A stretch of DNA of 64,000 nucleotides, taken from positions 124,001 through 188,000 of the forward strand of contig NZ_NGJN01000002.1 of the NCBI RefSeq assembly GCF_002266855.1, read 5' to 3'. Shown here one piece after another: positions 9,077-17,632 of the stretch. Under the pieces are notes generated by a model. That model worked only from the letters and a program-made list of their open reading frames with translations. It was not told where the DNA came from and made no database searches. The stretch is from Winogradskyella aurantia (GTDB lineage Bacteria; Bacteroidota; Bacteroidia; Flavobacteriales; Flavobacteriaceae). A program made the translations under genes and the position numbers. How positions within the stretch are numbered: position 1 is the first letter of the stretch; each line of letters starts with the position of its first letter.

Positions 9077-9161
9077 GGAGAAATGGCAGAGTGGTCGAAT
9101 GCGGCAGTCTTGAAAACTGTTGAGGGTCACACCTCCGGGGGTTCGAATCCCTCTTTCTCCG
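9077..9161 (+). tRNA. tRNA-Ser (TGA)
   Basis: The acceptor stem GGAGAAA/TTTCTCC is perfectly paired. The anticodon stem GCAGT/ACTGT encloses loop CTTGAAA with anticodon TGA. A long variable arm (GAGG...CCTC) marks a class II tRNA, and the T loop is TTCGAAT. The discriminator is G at 9161, as in tRNA-Ser. Confidence 0.95.
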
Positions 9162-9167
9162 CTGAGA

Positions 9168-9200
9168 AGCCTATAACTAAAGTTATGGGCTTTTTTTCTT
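9168..9200 (+). terminator. Intrinsic terminator after tRNA-Ser
   Basis: An 11-bp stem, AGCCTATAACT with AGTTATGGGCT (one G-T pair) and an AA loop, is followed by seven T. Confidence 0.88.
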
Positions 9201-9220
9201 TATATATCCACTTGTCTGAT

Positions 9221-9264
9221 ATGATGAATATCATTTCACGATAGTCCTCTTTTCAATAGATTTA
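9221..9264 (+). promoter_or_regulatory. Crp/Fnr-type operator and -7 box for the P-type ATPase
   Basis: The perfect palindrome ATGATGAATATCAT at its outer five positions (9221-9234) is followed by TAGATTTA (9257-9264). The centres are 33 bp apart, as at the other sites. The predicted start near 9268 leaves a 5' leader of about 92 nt before the ATPase ATG, longer than for other genes of the group. Confidence 0.68.
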
Positions 9265-9360
9265 TCCTATTTCCAAAAATTAAATTTATGGATTCAATCA
9301 TAAAGTTATAAAATGTTTGCACGTCGTTAATTACAGTTTATAGGTCAATTACCACCAATT

Positions 9361-12006
9361 ATGTTAGATCCCTTTTCACTTTCTATTAGTACTGTTGCTG
9401 ATACCCTGAACAGCAATATTGATTGCGGTCTAAATGAAAGGGAAATAAAACTACGTCTTAAAACGTATGGAAAAAATGAGATTGCTGCCAATCAAACAAA
9501 AAGTAGATGGAAAATTCTTTTCGATCAATTTAAAGACCCAATTATTTTTATTCTGGCCATAGCGGCAGGTCTTACATTTCTTTTTAATGAGGATTTACCT
9601 GAAACGATAGCTATAATCACAGTTATCTTAATTACCATTACTATTGGTTTTATAATGGAATTACAAGGTATTCGTTCTCTCGAAGCCCTTCGTAAAATGG
9701 GATTTATTGAGAGCACGGTTTTACGTGACGGAAAGATTAAAACCATAAAGGCATCCCTATTGGTGCCGGGGGATGTCCTTCTAATAGAAGCCGGAGATGT
9801 AGTTTCAGCCGATGCACGTCTCATTACCGCAGAAAACTTAATGGTTAAAGAAGCATCGTTGACAGGGGAAAGTAGAGCTGTAGAGAAGCGTGTGAATTCG
9901 CTTCCTGTAAACACCGTTTTATCCGATAGGAAAAATATGGTATTTAAAGGAACTACTGTAGAGCAAGGTTCTGCAAAGGCAATTGTCGTTGCTACTGGTA
10001 CAAATACTGAACTCGGTAAGATTCAGAAAATGGGTGGCGACGTTGAAGAGCAACGAACACCATTAGAAAAAAAGTTAAATGCATTGAGTAAATGGCTTAT
10101 TTGGCTCACTTTAATTTTTGGAATCCTCATTGTTTTTACAGGATATTTAAGAGGTCTGGATATGCTTTTGATTATAGAAACAGCTGTTGCACTGGCAGTT
10201 GCAGCAATACCAGAAGGTCTTCCCGTTGTAGCCACCATTGCCCTGGCAAGAGGCATGCTAAAACTATCCAAGCGCCAAGTCATCATAAAAAAAATGGAAG
10301 GCGTTGAAACTCTTGGAGCAACAAATATCATTTGTACTGATAAAACAGGAACGCTTACCGAAGATAAAATGCAAGTGCATACATTGGTTTTTGAAGATGA
10401 GATTTTAAAGGAAATACAAAATAATAGTCCTACTCAGTTAGATGATGTTAAACATTCCCAGGCTTTTTGTGCTCTTATGATGACGAGTATTTTATGTAAT
10501 AATGTTGTATTAAATACTGAACAATTAAAAGGTGATAGTATTGAAATAGCCCTCGTGCAATTTGCTGAAAAATTACACTTTGATCTAAATAAAATCAAAG
10601 AAAATAATCCTGAAAAAACTGAAATCCCATTTAATACATCCAGTAAATTAATGGCAACGTTAAATAAAAACGATGATGGTTTTACCGTTTATGCAAAGGG
10701 TGCATTTGAGAGCATTGTAAATTATTGTGATACTATATTAAATGATGAGAAACCACAAGAATTTAAAAACAAAAGAGAATGGCTATCGCATGTTAGTGAT
10801 ATGGCGTCTCAAGGACTAAGGGTCTTGGCTTTTGCCTATAAACATCAGGAAACAGAACCAAAAAAGGATGATTTATTATCACATTTAACCTTTATAGGAG
10901 TTATCGGGTTTTTAGATCCTGCGAGGGAAGATGTCAAATCAACGATAAACGTTTATAAAGAAGCAGGGATTAAGGTGGTTATGATGACAGGAGATCATCC
11001 CGGAACTGCAAAAAAAATCGCAGAGGAAATAGGTTTGTTGCCGAAGAATGCAGCTTCAAATTGTATTATACATGGAAATGAATTACAATTTGAAGGCCAA
11101 GCAAGTCCCACAGCACATAAGAATCTTCTGGATGCTTCGGTTTTTGCAAGAGTGACACCAGAACAGAAATTAAAACTTGTAACCTTTTATCAGGAGAATG
11201 AAAATGTTGTGGGTATGTTTGGGGATGGCATAAATGATATACCGGCCTTACGGAAAGCAGATATTGGTATCGCCATGGGAATTAGAGGAACGCAAGCTGC
11301 GCGTGAGGCTGCTGATATTATTCTTAAAAATGATAAATTCACGACTATGGAATTGGCAATAAGTCAAGGGCGTGCTGTTTTCGACCATATCAGGCAGTTT
11401 GTGGTGTATCTTCTATCCTGTAATTTGGCAGAAGTCGTTTCTGTGGGGTTAGCGGCATTACTTAATTTACCTGCGCCATTGCTACCGTTGCAAATTTTAT
11501 TTTTAAATCTAGTCACAGATATTTTTCCTGCATTAGCCTTAGGTATGGGTAAAGGTGAAGTGGATATAATGAAACGCCCGCCCCGTAAAGCAAATGAACC
11601 GATTATGGGCAGGAAACGATGGGCATCAACTATTATTTACGGCCTTTCCATTACAGTTGCTGTTGTCGGTATTACAGCCTACGCCTATTTTTCATTACAA
11701 TTATCATCAGTGATTATAAATAATATGGCGTTTTATACTTTAGTGTTGGCGCAATTGTTTAACGTCTTTAATATGGCAGAAAGTAAGGTTTCATTTTTTA
11801 ATAATGAGGTAATCAAAAATCCGTGGGTATGGTCTGCAATTGCATTATCTTTAATTATTACCGTTAGCGCGTATTATATATCACCTATTTCAGAGGCACT
11901 TTTCTTAACCAAACTAACATTAGAACAAATAGGTTGGGTGGTTATTTTCGCTTTAGGTTCATTGGCGCTTTCTCAGATTATAAAGCGGTTAGGAGGCACA
12001 TTCTAG
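9361..12006 (+). CDS. Cation-transporting P-type ATPase, SERCA/PMR1-like (P2A)
   Basis: This is an inner-membrane ion pump of 881 residues, probably exporting Ca2+. It has an N-terminal cation ATPase domain, actuator motif SLTGES, phosphorylation site CTDKTGTLTE with Asp327, the nucleotide-binding domain, MTGDHPGTA, and hinge GDGINDIPALRKAD. The ion-site residues of animal SERCA are all recognisable: IPEGLP in helix M4, CNLAEVV in M5 (Asn and Glu), and LNLVTDIFPA in M6 (Asn, Thr, Asp). Two ions per cycle are therefore possible, although the M8 ligand cannot be judged. The palindrome upstream puts it in the island regulon. A related pump gene, ctpF, is in the mycobacterial DosR regulon. Confidence 0.93.
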   Translation: MLDPFSLSISTVADTLNSNIDCGLNEREIKLRLKTYGKNEIAANQTKSRWKILFDQFKDPIIFILAIAAGLTFLFNEDLPETIAIITVILITITIGFIMELQGIRSLEALRKMGFIESTVLRDGKIKTIKASLLVPGDVLLIEAGDVVSADARLITAENLMVKEASLTGESRAVEKRVNSLPVNTVLSDRKNMVFKGTTVEQGSAKAIVVATGTNTELGKIQKMGGDVEEQRTPLEKKLNALSKWLIWLTLIFGILIVFTGYLRGLDMLLIIETAVALAVAAIPEGLPVVATIALARGMLKLSKRQVIIKKMEGVETLGATNIICTDKTGTLTEDKMQVHTLVFEDEILKEIQNNSPTQLDDVKHSQAFCALMMTSILCNNVVLNTEQLKGDSIEIALVQFAEKLHFDLNKIKENNPEKTEIPFNTSSKLMATLNKNDDGFTVYAKGAFESIVNYCDTILNDEKPQEFKNKREWLSHVSDMASQGLRVLAFAYKHQETEPKKDDLLSHLTFIGVIGFLDPAREDVKSTINVYKEAGIKVVMMTGDHPGTAKKIAEEIGLLPKNAASNCIIHGNELQFEGQASPTAHKNLLDASVFARVTPEQKLKLVTFYQENENVVGMFGDGINDIPALRKADIGIAMGIRGTQAAREAADIILKNDKFTTMELAISQGRAVFDHIRQFVVYLLSCNLAEVVSVGLAALLNLPAPLLPLQILFLNLVTDIFPALALGMGKGEVDIMKRPPRKANEPIMGRKRWASTIIYGLSITVAVVGITAYAYFSLQLSSVIINNMAFYTLVLAQLFNVFNMAESKVSFFNNEVIKNPWVWSAIALSLIITVSAYYISPISEALFLTKLTLEQIGWVVIFALGSLALSQIIKRLGGTF

Positions 12007-12057
12007 TCTGTCTCTGCTGATACTGTAGCAAATTCAAAAAAGCAAAATTAAATTTAA

Positions 12058-12101
12058 ATGATATGCGTCATTTCATAATCAATTCATTGGTAATAATTTT
12101 A
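12058..12101 (+). promoter_or_regulatory. Crp/Fnr-type operator and -7 box for the PCMT/Ere gene
   Basis: ATGATATGCGTCAT (12058-12071) and TAATTTTA (12094-12101) have centres 33 bp apart. The predicted transcription start is about 18 nt before the ATG at 12126. Confidence 0.7.
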
Positions 12102-12125
12102 AGTAGCTAGTTAAATAGATTAAAA

Positions 12126-14069
12126 ATGAAAGATATCGGTATTATAGAACAATTGAAGGATAGGGGCATAAGTAATAAATTACTTCTAGAAGCTTTTCAA
12201 AATATTCCTAAAGCCTTCTTTTTATCAGAAACCTTACCTCCATATTTCTATGAAAATGTGGCTCTTAAAAAATCAACTGAGAGGGCAGAGCCAAGAGTTC
12301 TTGTCTTAGCCCGCATGCTAGAGGAATTGGAGGTAAAAGAAGAAGAAAGTATCCTTATTATTGGTGTCGATTCTGTTTATATTTTAGCTGCTCTATCCAA
12401 AATTTATCAAAACGTTTACGCTGTTGAAACGACTCAAACGTATGCAAATTGGGCCTTAGACGTCTTAAAAGCCATAGATGTTACTAATGTGCACATAAAA
12501 ACAGGAAAACTTGAAGAAGGATGGAAAGCTAAAGGACCATTTAATGCTATTTTAAGCGCTTCAGAATTTGAAGACATTCCAGATGCTCTGAAAAAACAAT
12601 TAAAAATTGGGGCTAAGTTATTGGCACCAGTGGGTCCGGATTGGGCCCATGTGATGCTAGAAATCGTTGAACGGGTTTCTGAAACTGAATTTATAACAAA
12701 AGCACTACGGGATAATTATTTTATTCCGAAGCCCACCCTAATTCCTGACATAGGGACTGAAACCTTTCCGGAAAATGACATTATAGATGAAATCGGGATG
12801 AGTTCAATTCCCTTTAAAACCATTAAAAAATTCCCAATAGATGGTTTATTAAATAGAATAGGAGACGCCCGAGTCGTTTTGTTAGGGGAAGCCTCTCATG
12901 GAACTTCAGAATTTTATGCGGCAAGACAGGAAATTACAAAAGCGCTAATAGAACGAAAAGGATTTAATTTTATTTGCGCTGAAGCCGATTGGTCAGATGC
13001 CGAGCAAATAAATAATTACGTTAGACATGATTACAAATCACAAGATTGGATGCCCTTTGCACGGTTCCCAGAATGGATGTGGAAAAACAAAGATGTACTC
13101 CATTTTGTAGAGTGGCTTAAAAAATATAATAGCAAGCATGATAATAGTATTGGATTTTACGGTCTCGATTTATACGGATTAGAGAATTCTATTGATTTGG
13201 TTATTAAATATCTAGAAGAGGTTAACCCAGACTTGGCAACACTTGCAAAATTACGTTATTCATGTATTATGCCATTTATGTCTAGTCCTGCACTGTATGG
13301 AAAACTTGTAACTACTGATAAATTGAAGAGTTGCGAGGCCGAGATATTAAAAATGTTGTTTGATTTGTTGAAAAACAAAAATAAACTCGACCATTCTAAA
13401 GCGTATTTTTATGCTTATCAAAACGCCTCAGTGGTGGTTGATGCGGAACGGTATTACAAAGCTATGTACTACGGCAGTGCAGAATCCTGGAACTTACGTG
13501 ATTTTCACATGTTTTATACCCTAAAGTCTTTATTATCATATTTTGGAGAAGATTCTAAAGCGATTGTTTGGGCTCATAACTCTCATATTGGTAATGCTTT
13601 GGCCACTGAAATGTATGCTAGAGGTGAAATAAATATTGGGCATTTATGCAAGGAACATTTTGGTGATAAATCGTATCATATTGGTTTTGGAACACATACA
13701 GGAACGGTTGCCGCGTCCAATAATTGGGGTGAGCCTATGGAAGTGATGACTGTAAAGGAGTCTTTAGAAAACAGTTACGAAAATCTTTGCCATAGAACAA
13801 ATGTCTCTAATTTCACCTTGCCATTACGTGAAAACCATTCAGAAAAAAAATTAAGGGAATTTTTAAGTACACCACGCTTAGAGCGTGCTATTGGGGTAGT
13901 CTATAGACCAGAAACGGAACGGATGAGTCATTACTTTAAAACCGTGTTACCATCGCAATTTGACGAGTACATTTGGTTTAATAAAACGAAAGCTGTGACA
14001 CCAATTGCAACCCAAACAGCAACTGCTAAATTACTAGATTTGCATCCATTCGGATTATTAGATACCTAG
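12126..14069 (+). CDS. Fusion of a PCMT-like domain and an erythromycin-esterase-like domain
   Basis: The protein has 647 residues in two parts. Residues 1-200 resemble protein-L-isoaspartate O-methyltransferase (ERAEPRVLVLARMLEEL, then a Rossmann-like core and KIGAKLLAPVG). The SAM-binding motif I, normally GTGSGY, reads IGVDSVY (79-85), so catalysis is doubtful. Residues 230-640 are an erythromycin-esterase (EreA/EreB) superfamily domain with LGEASHGTSEF (His258), AEADW (Glu286) and WAHNSHIGNA. The natural substrate of such chromosomal homologues is unknown, and a true macrolide esterase role should not be assumed. Downstream, convergent, are a phosphoribosyltransferase and an alpha/beta hydrolase, partners that occur fused to the Ere domain elsewhere. 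It has its own Crp/Fnr-type site. Confidence 0.88.
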   Translation: MKDIGIIEQLKDRGISNKLLLEAFQNIPKAFFLSETLPPYFYENVALKKSTERAEPRVLVLARMLEELEVKEEESILIIGVDSVYILAALSKIYQNVYAVETTQTYANWALDVLKAIDVTNVHIKTGKLEEGWKAKGPFNAILSASEFEDIPDALKKQLKIGAKLLAPVGPDWAHVMLEIVERVSETEFITKALRDNYFIPKPTLIPDIGTETFPENDIIDEIGMSSIPFKTIKKFPIDGLLNRIGDARVVLLGEASHGTSEFYAARQEITKALIERKGFNFICAEADWSDAEQINNYVRHDYKSQDWMPFARFPEWMWKNKDVLHFVEWLKKYNSKHDNSIGFYGLDLYGLENSIDLVIKYLEEVNPDLATLAKLRYSCIMPFMSSPALYGKLVTTDKLKSCEAEILKMLFDLLKNKNKLDHSKAYFYAYQNASVVVDAERYYKAMYYGSAESWNLRDFHMFYTLKSLLSYFGEDSKAIVWAHNSHIGNALATEMYARGEINIGHLCKEHFGDKSYHIGFGTHTGTVAASNNWGEPMEVMTVKESLENSYENLCHRTNVSNFTLPLRENHSEKKLREFLSTPRLERAIGVVYRPETERMSHYFKTVLPSQFDEYIWFNKTKAVTPIATQTATAKLLDLHPFGLLDT

Positions 14070-14160
14070 TATGGTATTAAGATTTAGGGCTCTCATCTAA
14101 GAATTCAAGAGGTTCAATGGCTTTTAAAAATTAAGCAAAGTTTGTAGTCCGGATGAAATT

Positions 14161-14799
14161 TTAGTTAGTATTTGCTGATACCTCCTTCAGTAAGGTTTTA
14201 ACCTCTGCATCATCAACTTGGTCAAAGTTTCTATAAAATTGACCAACAGCCCTAAAATTAATAGGTGTTGATAGACAAACAACGTCATCAATAAAAGGAC
14301 TGTTTTTTAATTTTTGTAGCGCATCTTGAGAAGATACAGGGATGGCGACTACAATTTTTTCAGGATGCTCTGCGTGTAACATTTCTATGGTAGATATAAT
14401 AGTGTTGCCTGTAGCAATACCATCATCCACAATAATTAAAATTTTATCTTTAAGCTGAAGCGGTGGTTTATCACCGTAATAATCTCTGTAGCGTTTGGTA
14501 AGTAGGGCTCTTATTTTTTTGGTTTCTTCATCAAGATATCTAGGTGATACGTCTGCCGCAGCATTACTTAAAACCTGACTTTTTAAGGTTACGGCACCAA
14601 TGGCAAATTCTTTATGTAGTGGGTGTCCTATTTTTTTAGAAAGCACTACTTCTAAGGGTAGATGAAGTCGTTTGGCTATAATATAGCCCATAGGAACACC
14701 TCCTCTTGGTATGGCTAAAATTATAGCGTTTTTACCCCTATAACTTTCTAGTTCATCTGCTAACAACATAGCAGCTTCAATTCTATCTTTAAACATCAT
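14161..14799 (-). CDS. Phosphoribosyltransferase domain protein
   Basis: This is a type I phosphoribosyltransferase of 212 residues with the PRPP-binding motif IIVDDGIATGNT (about residues 120-131) and the N-terminal LAIPRGGVPMG segment typical of the family. The true base or acceptor is unknown; homologues are often fused to or beside erythromycin-esterase-like and dienelactone-hydrolase domains. It is the last gene of a tight five-gene operon (HMA protein, peroxiredoxin, YceI, hydrolase, this gene), 4 bp after the hydrolase stop. The gene starts with two adjacent Met codons and the first is used here. Confidence 0.9.
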   Translation of the reverse strand: MMFKDRIEAAMLLADELESYRGKNAIILAIPRGGVPMGYIIAKRLHLPLEVVLSKKIGHPLHKEFAIGAVTLKSQVLSNAAADVSPRYLDEETKKIRALLTKRYRDYYGDKPPLQLKDKILIIVDDGIATGNTIISTIEMLHAEHPEKIVVAIPVSSQDALQKLKNSPFIDDVVCLSTPINFRAVGQFYRNFDQVDDAEVKTLLKEVSANTN

Positions 14800-14803
14800 T
14801 GCT

Positions 14804-15439
14804 CTAGTTTTTTAAATATTTAGTAAACCAAGCGCAGGTTAATTCGGCGACAATTTCCAATTTCCCAGATTCTGAAAACAAATGGGTGGCACCTTCAATA
14901 ATTTCTATTTTTTTGATACTTCTTAGTAGATCGTAAGCCTTCTGGTTTAATGTTATAACATCGCCATCATTACCACCGACAATTAAAAGGGTAGGGCAAT
15001 TTATTTGGTCTAGAATAGGTGCAGCTAAATCAGGTCTGCCACCTCTAGAAACTATAGCTTTTATTTTAGTGCCTAAAAATGGTGCTGCCTTTAAAGCAGA
15101 GGCAGCACCAGTACTTGCACCAAAGAATCCTAAGGGTACGTTCTTCGTAATGTCTTGTTTGTATATCCATTTAGTCACTAGCACCAATCTTTGGGTAAGT
15201 AAATCAATATTAAACCTATTCTCATAGACGGTGTCTTCCGTTTCAGTCAATAAATCGAATAATAATGATGAAAAGCCTTCGTCTAGAAGCAAATCAGCTA
15301 CATAGTTGTTTCGGCTGCTCATTCTACTACTTCCGCTACCATGGGAAAAAACCACAAGCCCTTTTTGCTGTTTAGCTAGTCGCAAACGTCCTTTGAGGGT
15401 AACCTCTTCTATTGGAATATCTAGTGACCTGTAGTTCAT
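14804..15439 (-). CDS. Alpha/beta hydrolase, dienelactone-hydrolase-like
   Basis: This 211-residue cytoplasmic serine hydrolase has the oxyanion segment FSHGSGSSRMSSRN near residue 32 and nucleophile elbow FGASTG (Ser at the centre). The acid lies in LLIVGGNDGDV and the His in EGATHLFSE. This short form commonly accompanies the type I phosphoribosyltransferase encoded next to it, and in some bacteria the two are one polypeptide. The natural ester or lactone substrate is unknown. Spacing to both neighbours is only 4 bp, so translational coupling is likely. Confidence 0.9.
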   Translation of the reverse strand: MNYRSLDIPIEEVTLKGRLRLAKQQKGLVVFSHGSGSSRMSSRNNYVADLLLDEGFSSLLFDLLTETEDTVYENRFNIDLLTQRLVLVTKWIYKQDITKNVPLGFFGASTGAASALKAAPFLGTKIKAIVSRGGRPDLAAPILDQINCPTLLIVGGNDGDVITLNQKAYDLLRSIKKIEIIEGATHLFSESGKLEIVAELTCAWFTKYLKN

Positions 15440-15443
15440 GATA

Positions 15444-16088
15444 TTATTCCATTACAGGTGTTTTACGTACAGGTAATTTGATAACAACATCCACATCGGG
15501 CCAAAGCTTTGATATGCCATCAGCTCCTTTATGAAGATCGTAACATTCTGTGTTTAAACTTGTGATGCCCTCTTCGCCGTTCCAATAGCCCAAATCGAGA
15601 TGCGCAATGACCTTTATCGTGTCATTCTCGATGGAATAGGTAAACGGCGTTTCGTGAGTCGTACGATTCATGTAAAGTTTTACCATACCCTCGCCTTCTT
15701 TGGCATCTAAAATGGTCCCTTTTATTTCAGGGGTATTGAAGGGTTTAAAAAAGAAGGTATTGATCTTAGGATCTCGTATGGCATTTTTAGAATTTACAGA
15801 GGCTGTTTGTATGGATAATTGCGCCTTGTTTAAAAGGTTTTCGATGGACCCTGATGCCTCTGTATTATTAAAACTAATCCTATCAAAAGTGCCAGGAACC
15901 CCTACTTTATCTGTAAACTTATAGGCTGTCCATAACACAGAAATACCTGTTGTATCTACACTGTATGAATATAGTTGTTCGCTAGGTTTATCGACTGTAG
16001 ATTTGGTTTTGTTCTTTTCTGAATTATTACAGGAAAGTACAACAACACCAAGTGACAAATAAACTATGGTTTTGAATAATCGAGTCAT
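15444..16088 (-). CDS. YceI-like lipoprotein
   Basis: This is a 214-residue lipoprotein: a hydrophobic N-terminal helix ends in lipobox VLSC followed by NNSEKNK. The mature part looks like the YceI lipocalin-like fold that binds isoprenoids or other amphiphiles: VLWTAYKFTDKVGVPGTF at the first strand, then NKAQLSIQTASVNS and a later ..GYWNGEEG... region. YceI proteins are usually periplasmic; this one would be membrane-anchored. It sits between peroxiredoxin (7-bp gap) and the hydrolase (4-bp gap). YceI genes are often induced by stress, but its ligand here is unknown. Confidence 0.75.
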   Translation of the reverse strand: MTRLFKTIVYLSLGVVVLSCNNSEKNKTKSTVDKPSEQLYSYSVDTTGISVLWTAYKFTDKVGVPGTFDRISFNNTEASGSIENLLNKAQLSIQTASVNSKNAIRDPKINTFFFKPFNTPEIKGTILDAKEGEGMVKLYMNRTTHETPFTYSIENDTIKVIAHLDLGYWNGEEGITSLNTECYDLHKGADGISKLWPDVDVVIKLPVRKTPVME

Positions 16089-16095
16089 TGGTAAT

Positions 16096-16830
16096 TTACA
16101 TTTTTATGGTTTCTTTTTTAAGAATGGCATCTAGGATGGTGTCTTTATCCAGTTTTTTGGTGCAGAAAAACCAATCCTTACAAGTTAATTCATCTGTGGA
16201 TGTCATACGTTCTTCTGCTACACCGCAAGATCCAGCCGGAGAAATAATTACATCGTCACCAGGATACCAGTCTGCAGGCGTCGCTACAGAAAACTTATCT
16301 GCCGTTTGCATGGCAATAAGTGCTCGGTAAATCTCATCGAAATTTCGACCTAAGCTCAATGGATAATAAATAATAGCTCTGACGATGCCTTTAGGGTCTA
16401 TAAAGAATACAGCCCGCACGGCTTGTGTTTTGCTTTCCCCAGGTTGAATCATCCCATATGTTTTAGCCACCTTCATGGTAATATCTTCGATTAAAGGAAA
16501 TTTAACTTCAATATTCTTCATACCATTAAATTCAATCTTATCCTTTATGGTTCTCAGCCAAGCAATATGGCTGTACAGACCATCGATAGATAAACCGACA
16601 AGCTTACAATTAGCTTTATCAAACTTACTTTCAAGGTGTGCAAACGTTATAAATTCTGAGGTACAAACGGGTGTGAAATCTGCAGGGTGACTAAATAAAA
16701 TAACCCACTGCCCCGCATAATCATCCGGGAAATTAATAACTCCTTGAGTAGTTTCTGCTTTAAATTTCGGCGCTTTATCGCCTATTCTTGGCATTGTTGT
16801 TACTTCTTCTCTCTCTTGTAGTGTTTCCAT
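16096..16830 (-). CDS. Peroxiredoxin, Prx6 (1-Cys) subfamily
   Basis: This cytoplasmic thiol peroxidase has 244 residues, the length of Prx6-type enzymes rather than of AhpC. The peroxidatic cysteine is in SHPADFTPVCTSEF. The conserved downstream Arg is in FIDPKGIVRAIIYYP, and the Prx6-specific C-terminal segment ATPADWYPGDDVIISP is present. A start at the internal Met (MPRIGDKAPKF), 13 codons in, would fit the family equally well. It reduces hydrogen peroxide and organic hydroperoxides. It follows the HMA-domain gene by 37 bp and precedes the YceI lipoprotein. Confidence 0.94.
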   Translation of the reverse strand: METLQEREEVTTMPRIGDKAPKFKAETTQGVINFPDDYAGQWVILFSHPADFTPVCTSEFITFAHLESKFDKANCKLVGLSIDGLYSHIAWLRTIKDKIEFNGMKNIEVKFPLIEDITMKVAKTYGMIQPGESKTQAVRAVFFIDPKGIVRAIIYYPLSLGRNFDEIYRALIAMQTADKFSVATPADWYPGDDVIISPAGSCGVAEERMTSTDELTCKDWFFCTKKLDKDTILDAILKKETIKM

Positions 16831-16867
16831 TTTTAATTAGTTTAAAATTGTTATGTGAAATAGGTTT

Positions 16868-17104
16868 TTAAGTATTAGGTAAATCTCGTAAAACCTCGTC
16901 AGGGCCAAGTATGGGATAACCCATCATTTCCAGTACGTGTTTAGCGTGTTCAAAATCATGGTTTGTAAAAAAATTAAAGCTTACCGTTTCTTTTTTGAAA
17001 TCGACATCAACATCGCTTATACGATCTAATCCAGTGAGTACGTTACGTATGGTTTTTACACAAGTATCACAGATTAAGTTTTGTATGTGTACAGTTGTTC
17101 TCAT
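16868..17104 (-). CDS. Small heavy-metal-associated (HMA) domain protein
   Basis: The protein has 78 residues from the ATG at 17102-17104; a longer version from an upstream TTG is possible but less likely. The HMA fold is indicated by the loop LICDTCVKTIRNVL (CxxC near residues 12-15), IDVDVDFKKETVSF-like strands and a C-terminal GYPILGPDE. The usual GMxC motif is replaced by LICDTC. It may carry Cu(I) or another soft metal to a partner, or may simply be a CxxC redox protein. It is the first gene of the five-gene operon. No consensus Crp/Fnr palindrome stands before it. Confidence 0.75.
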   Translation of the reverse strand: MRTTVHIQNLICDTCVKTIRNVLTGLDRISDVDVDFKKETVSFNFFTNHDFEHAKHVLEMMGYPILGPDEVLRDLPNT

Positions 17105-17185
17105 ACTTATATTCTTAATGGGGTTGAGCTTATGTACCCCAAAATTCAAAATGATTATGGTGCCTCTTTTGTTGGTTAACGTCCT

Positions 17186-17222
17186 AAAAAACAGAAACGA
17201 GAAGTTAACACTTCTCGTTTCT
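17186..17222 (-). terminator. Intrinsic terminator reading leftwards
   Basis: A 13-bp perfect stem (17193-17205 with 17210-17222) has a TAAC loop. On the minus strand it is followed by CTG and then six T (17185-17190 region). It must end a minus-strand transcript coming from 17.2-17.7 kb or from ppsA. Confidence 0.8.
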
Positions 17223-17374
17223 TATGAAGCGATTAATATTTAACGCTTTAAATTGTTTAAAGCAATCCATTGCTAGAGAAGTAAACAAATCAAATTTTGG
17301 TAATAGACTAATCACTTCATATAGGCTATACTTGCTAAAAGCAGATATAAGCCAATGTTTTTATTCTTTAAAGA

Positions 17375-17404
17375 TAATCTGGGACATTTTACCGTCCCAG
17401 ATTA
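17375..17404. repeat. Perfect 11-bp inverted repeat
   Basis: TAATCTGGGAC (17375-17385) and GTCCCAGATTA (17394-17404) flank an 8-base loop. There is no T tract on either side, so it is a structural hairpin, not a terminator. It lies in the middle of the candidate noncoding transcript. Confidence 0.7.
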
Positions 17405-17573
17405 GTGGTGCAAACTATTCTTTAAAACCTTTTGTATCATATACACTTTTTACAAAGTCAACATCATAGCCTAAAAGCTGTTAAGAATATCTTGACACCT
17501 TCGATTCTCCTGTACCTATACAGCGAGAACCTTTACTTTTTGAATTTCAAAGAACCATATCATAATTATACTA

Positions 17574-17617
17574 CTAATGTAATGTAGGTTATCACAGCAG
17601 GAAATGACGACGATCAG
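17574..17617 (-). promoter_or_regulatory. Crp/Fnr-type operator with leftward -7 candidate
   Basis: ATGACGACGATCAG (17604-17617) has TACATTAG (17574-17581, minus strand) at 33 bp centre to centre, matching five of six fixed -7 positions. The opposite side has no -7 match. No gene starts within 450 bp on the left. Confidence 0.5.
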
Positions 17618-17632
17618 TTAAGGTGTTTTTTT

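Larger units (their letters stand above)
17223..17617 (-). ncRNA. Candidate noncoding transcript or long ppsA 3' leader region
   Basis: The 470-bp gap between ppsA and the HMA gene has no convincing protein. On the minus strand it begins with a TGA-N6-TCA site (17604-17617) and a TACATTAG -7 candidate (17574-17581) at the standard 33-bp distance. It ends at the strong terminator 17193-17222. In between is a perfect 11-bp hairpin (17375-17404) and only peptides of 8-21 codons. Either this is an independent RNA of about 360-380 nt, or it is the 3' untranslated region of ppsA. The sequence alone cannot separate these. Confidence 0.4.

Noticed and set aside
12126..14069. Calling the Ere-domain protein a macrolide resistance gene
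   Set aside because: Chromosomal Ere-superfamily proteins in stress islands are distant from EreA/EreB, and nothing shows macrolide hydrolysis.
17151..17164. ATGATTATGGTGCC before the HMA operon as a sixteenth operator
   Set aside because: The right half-site lacks TCA, and no -7 box lies at the 33-bp distance.
17224..17469. Open frame of 81 codons on the plus strand between the HMA gene and ppsA
   Set aside because: It starts directly after a terminator stem, contains the 17375-17404 hairpin, has no recognisable domain and no promoter, and lies opposite the likely minus-strand transcript.
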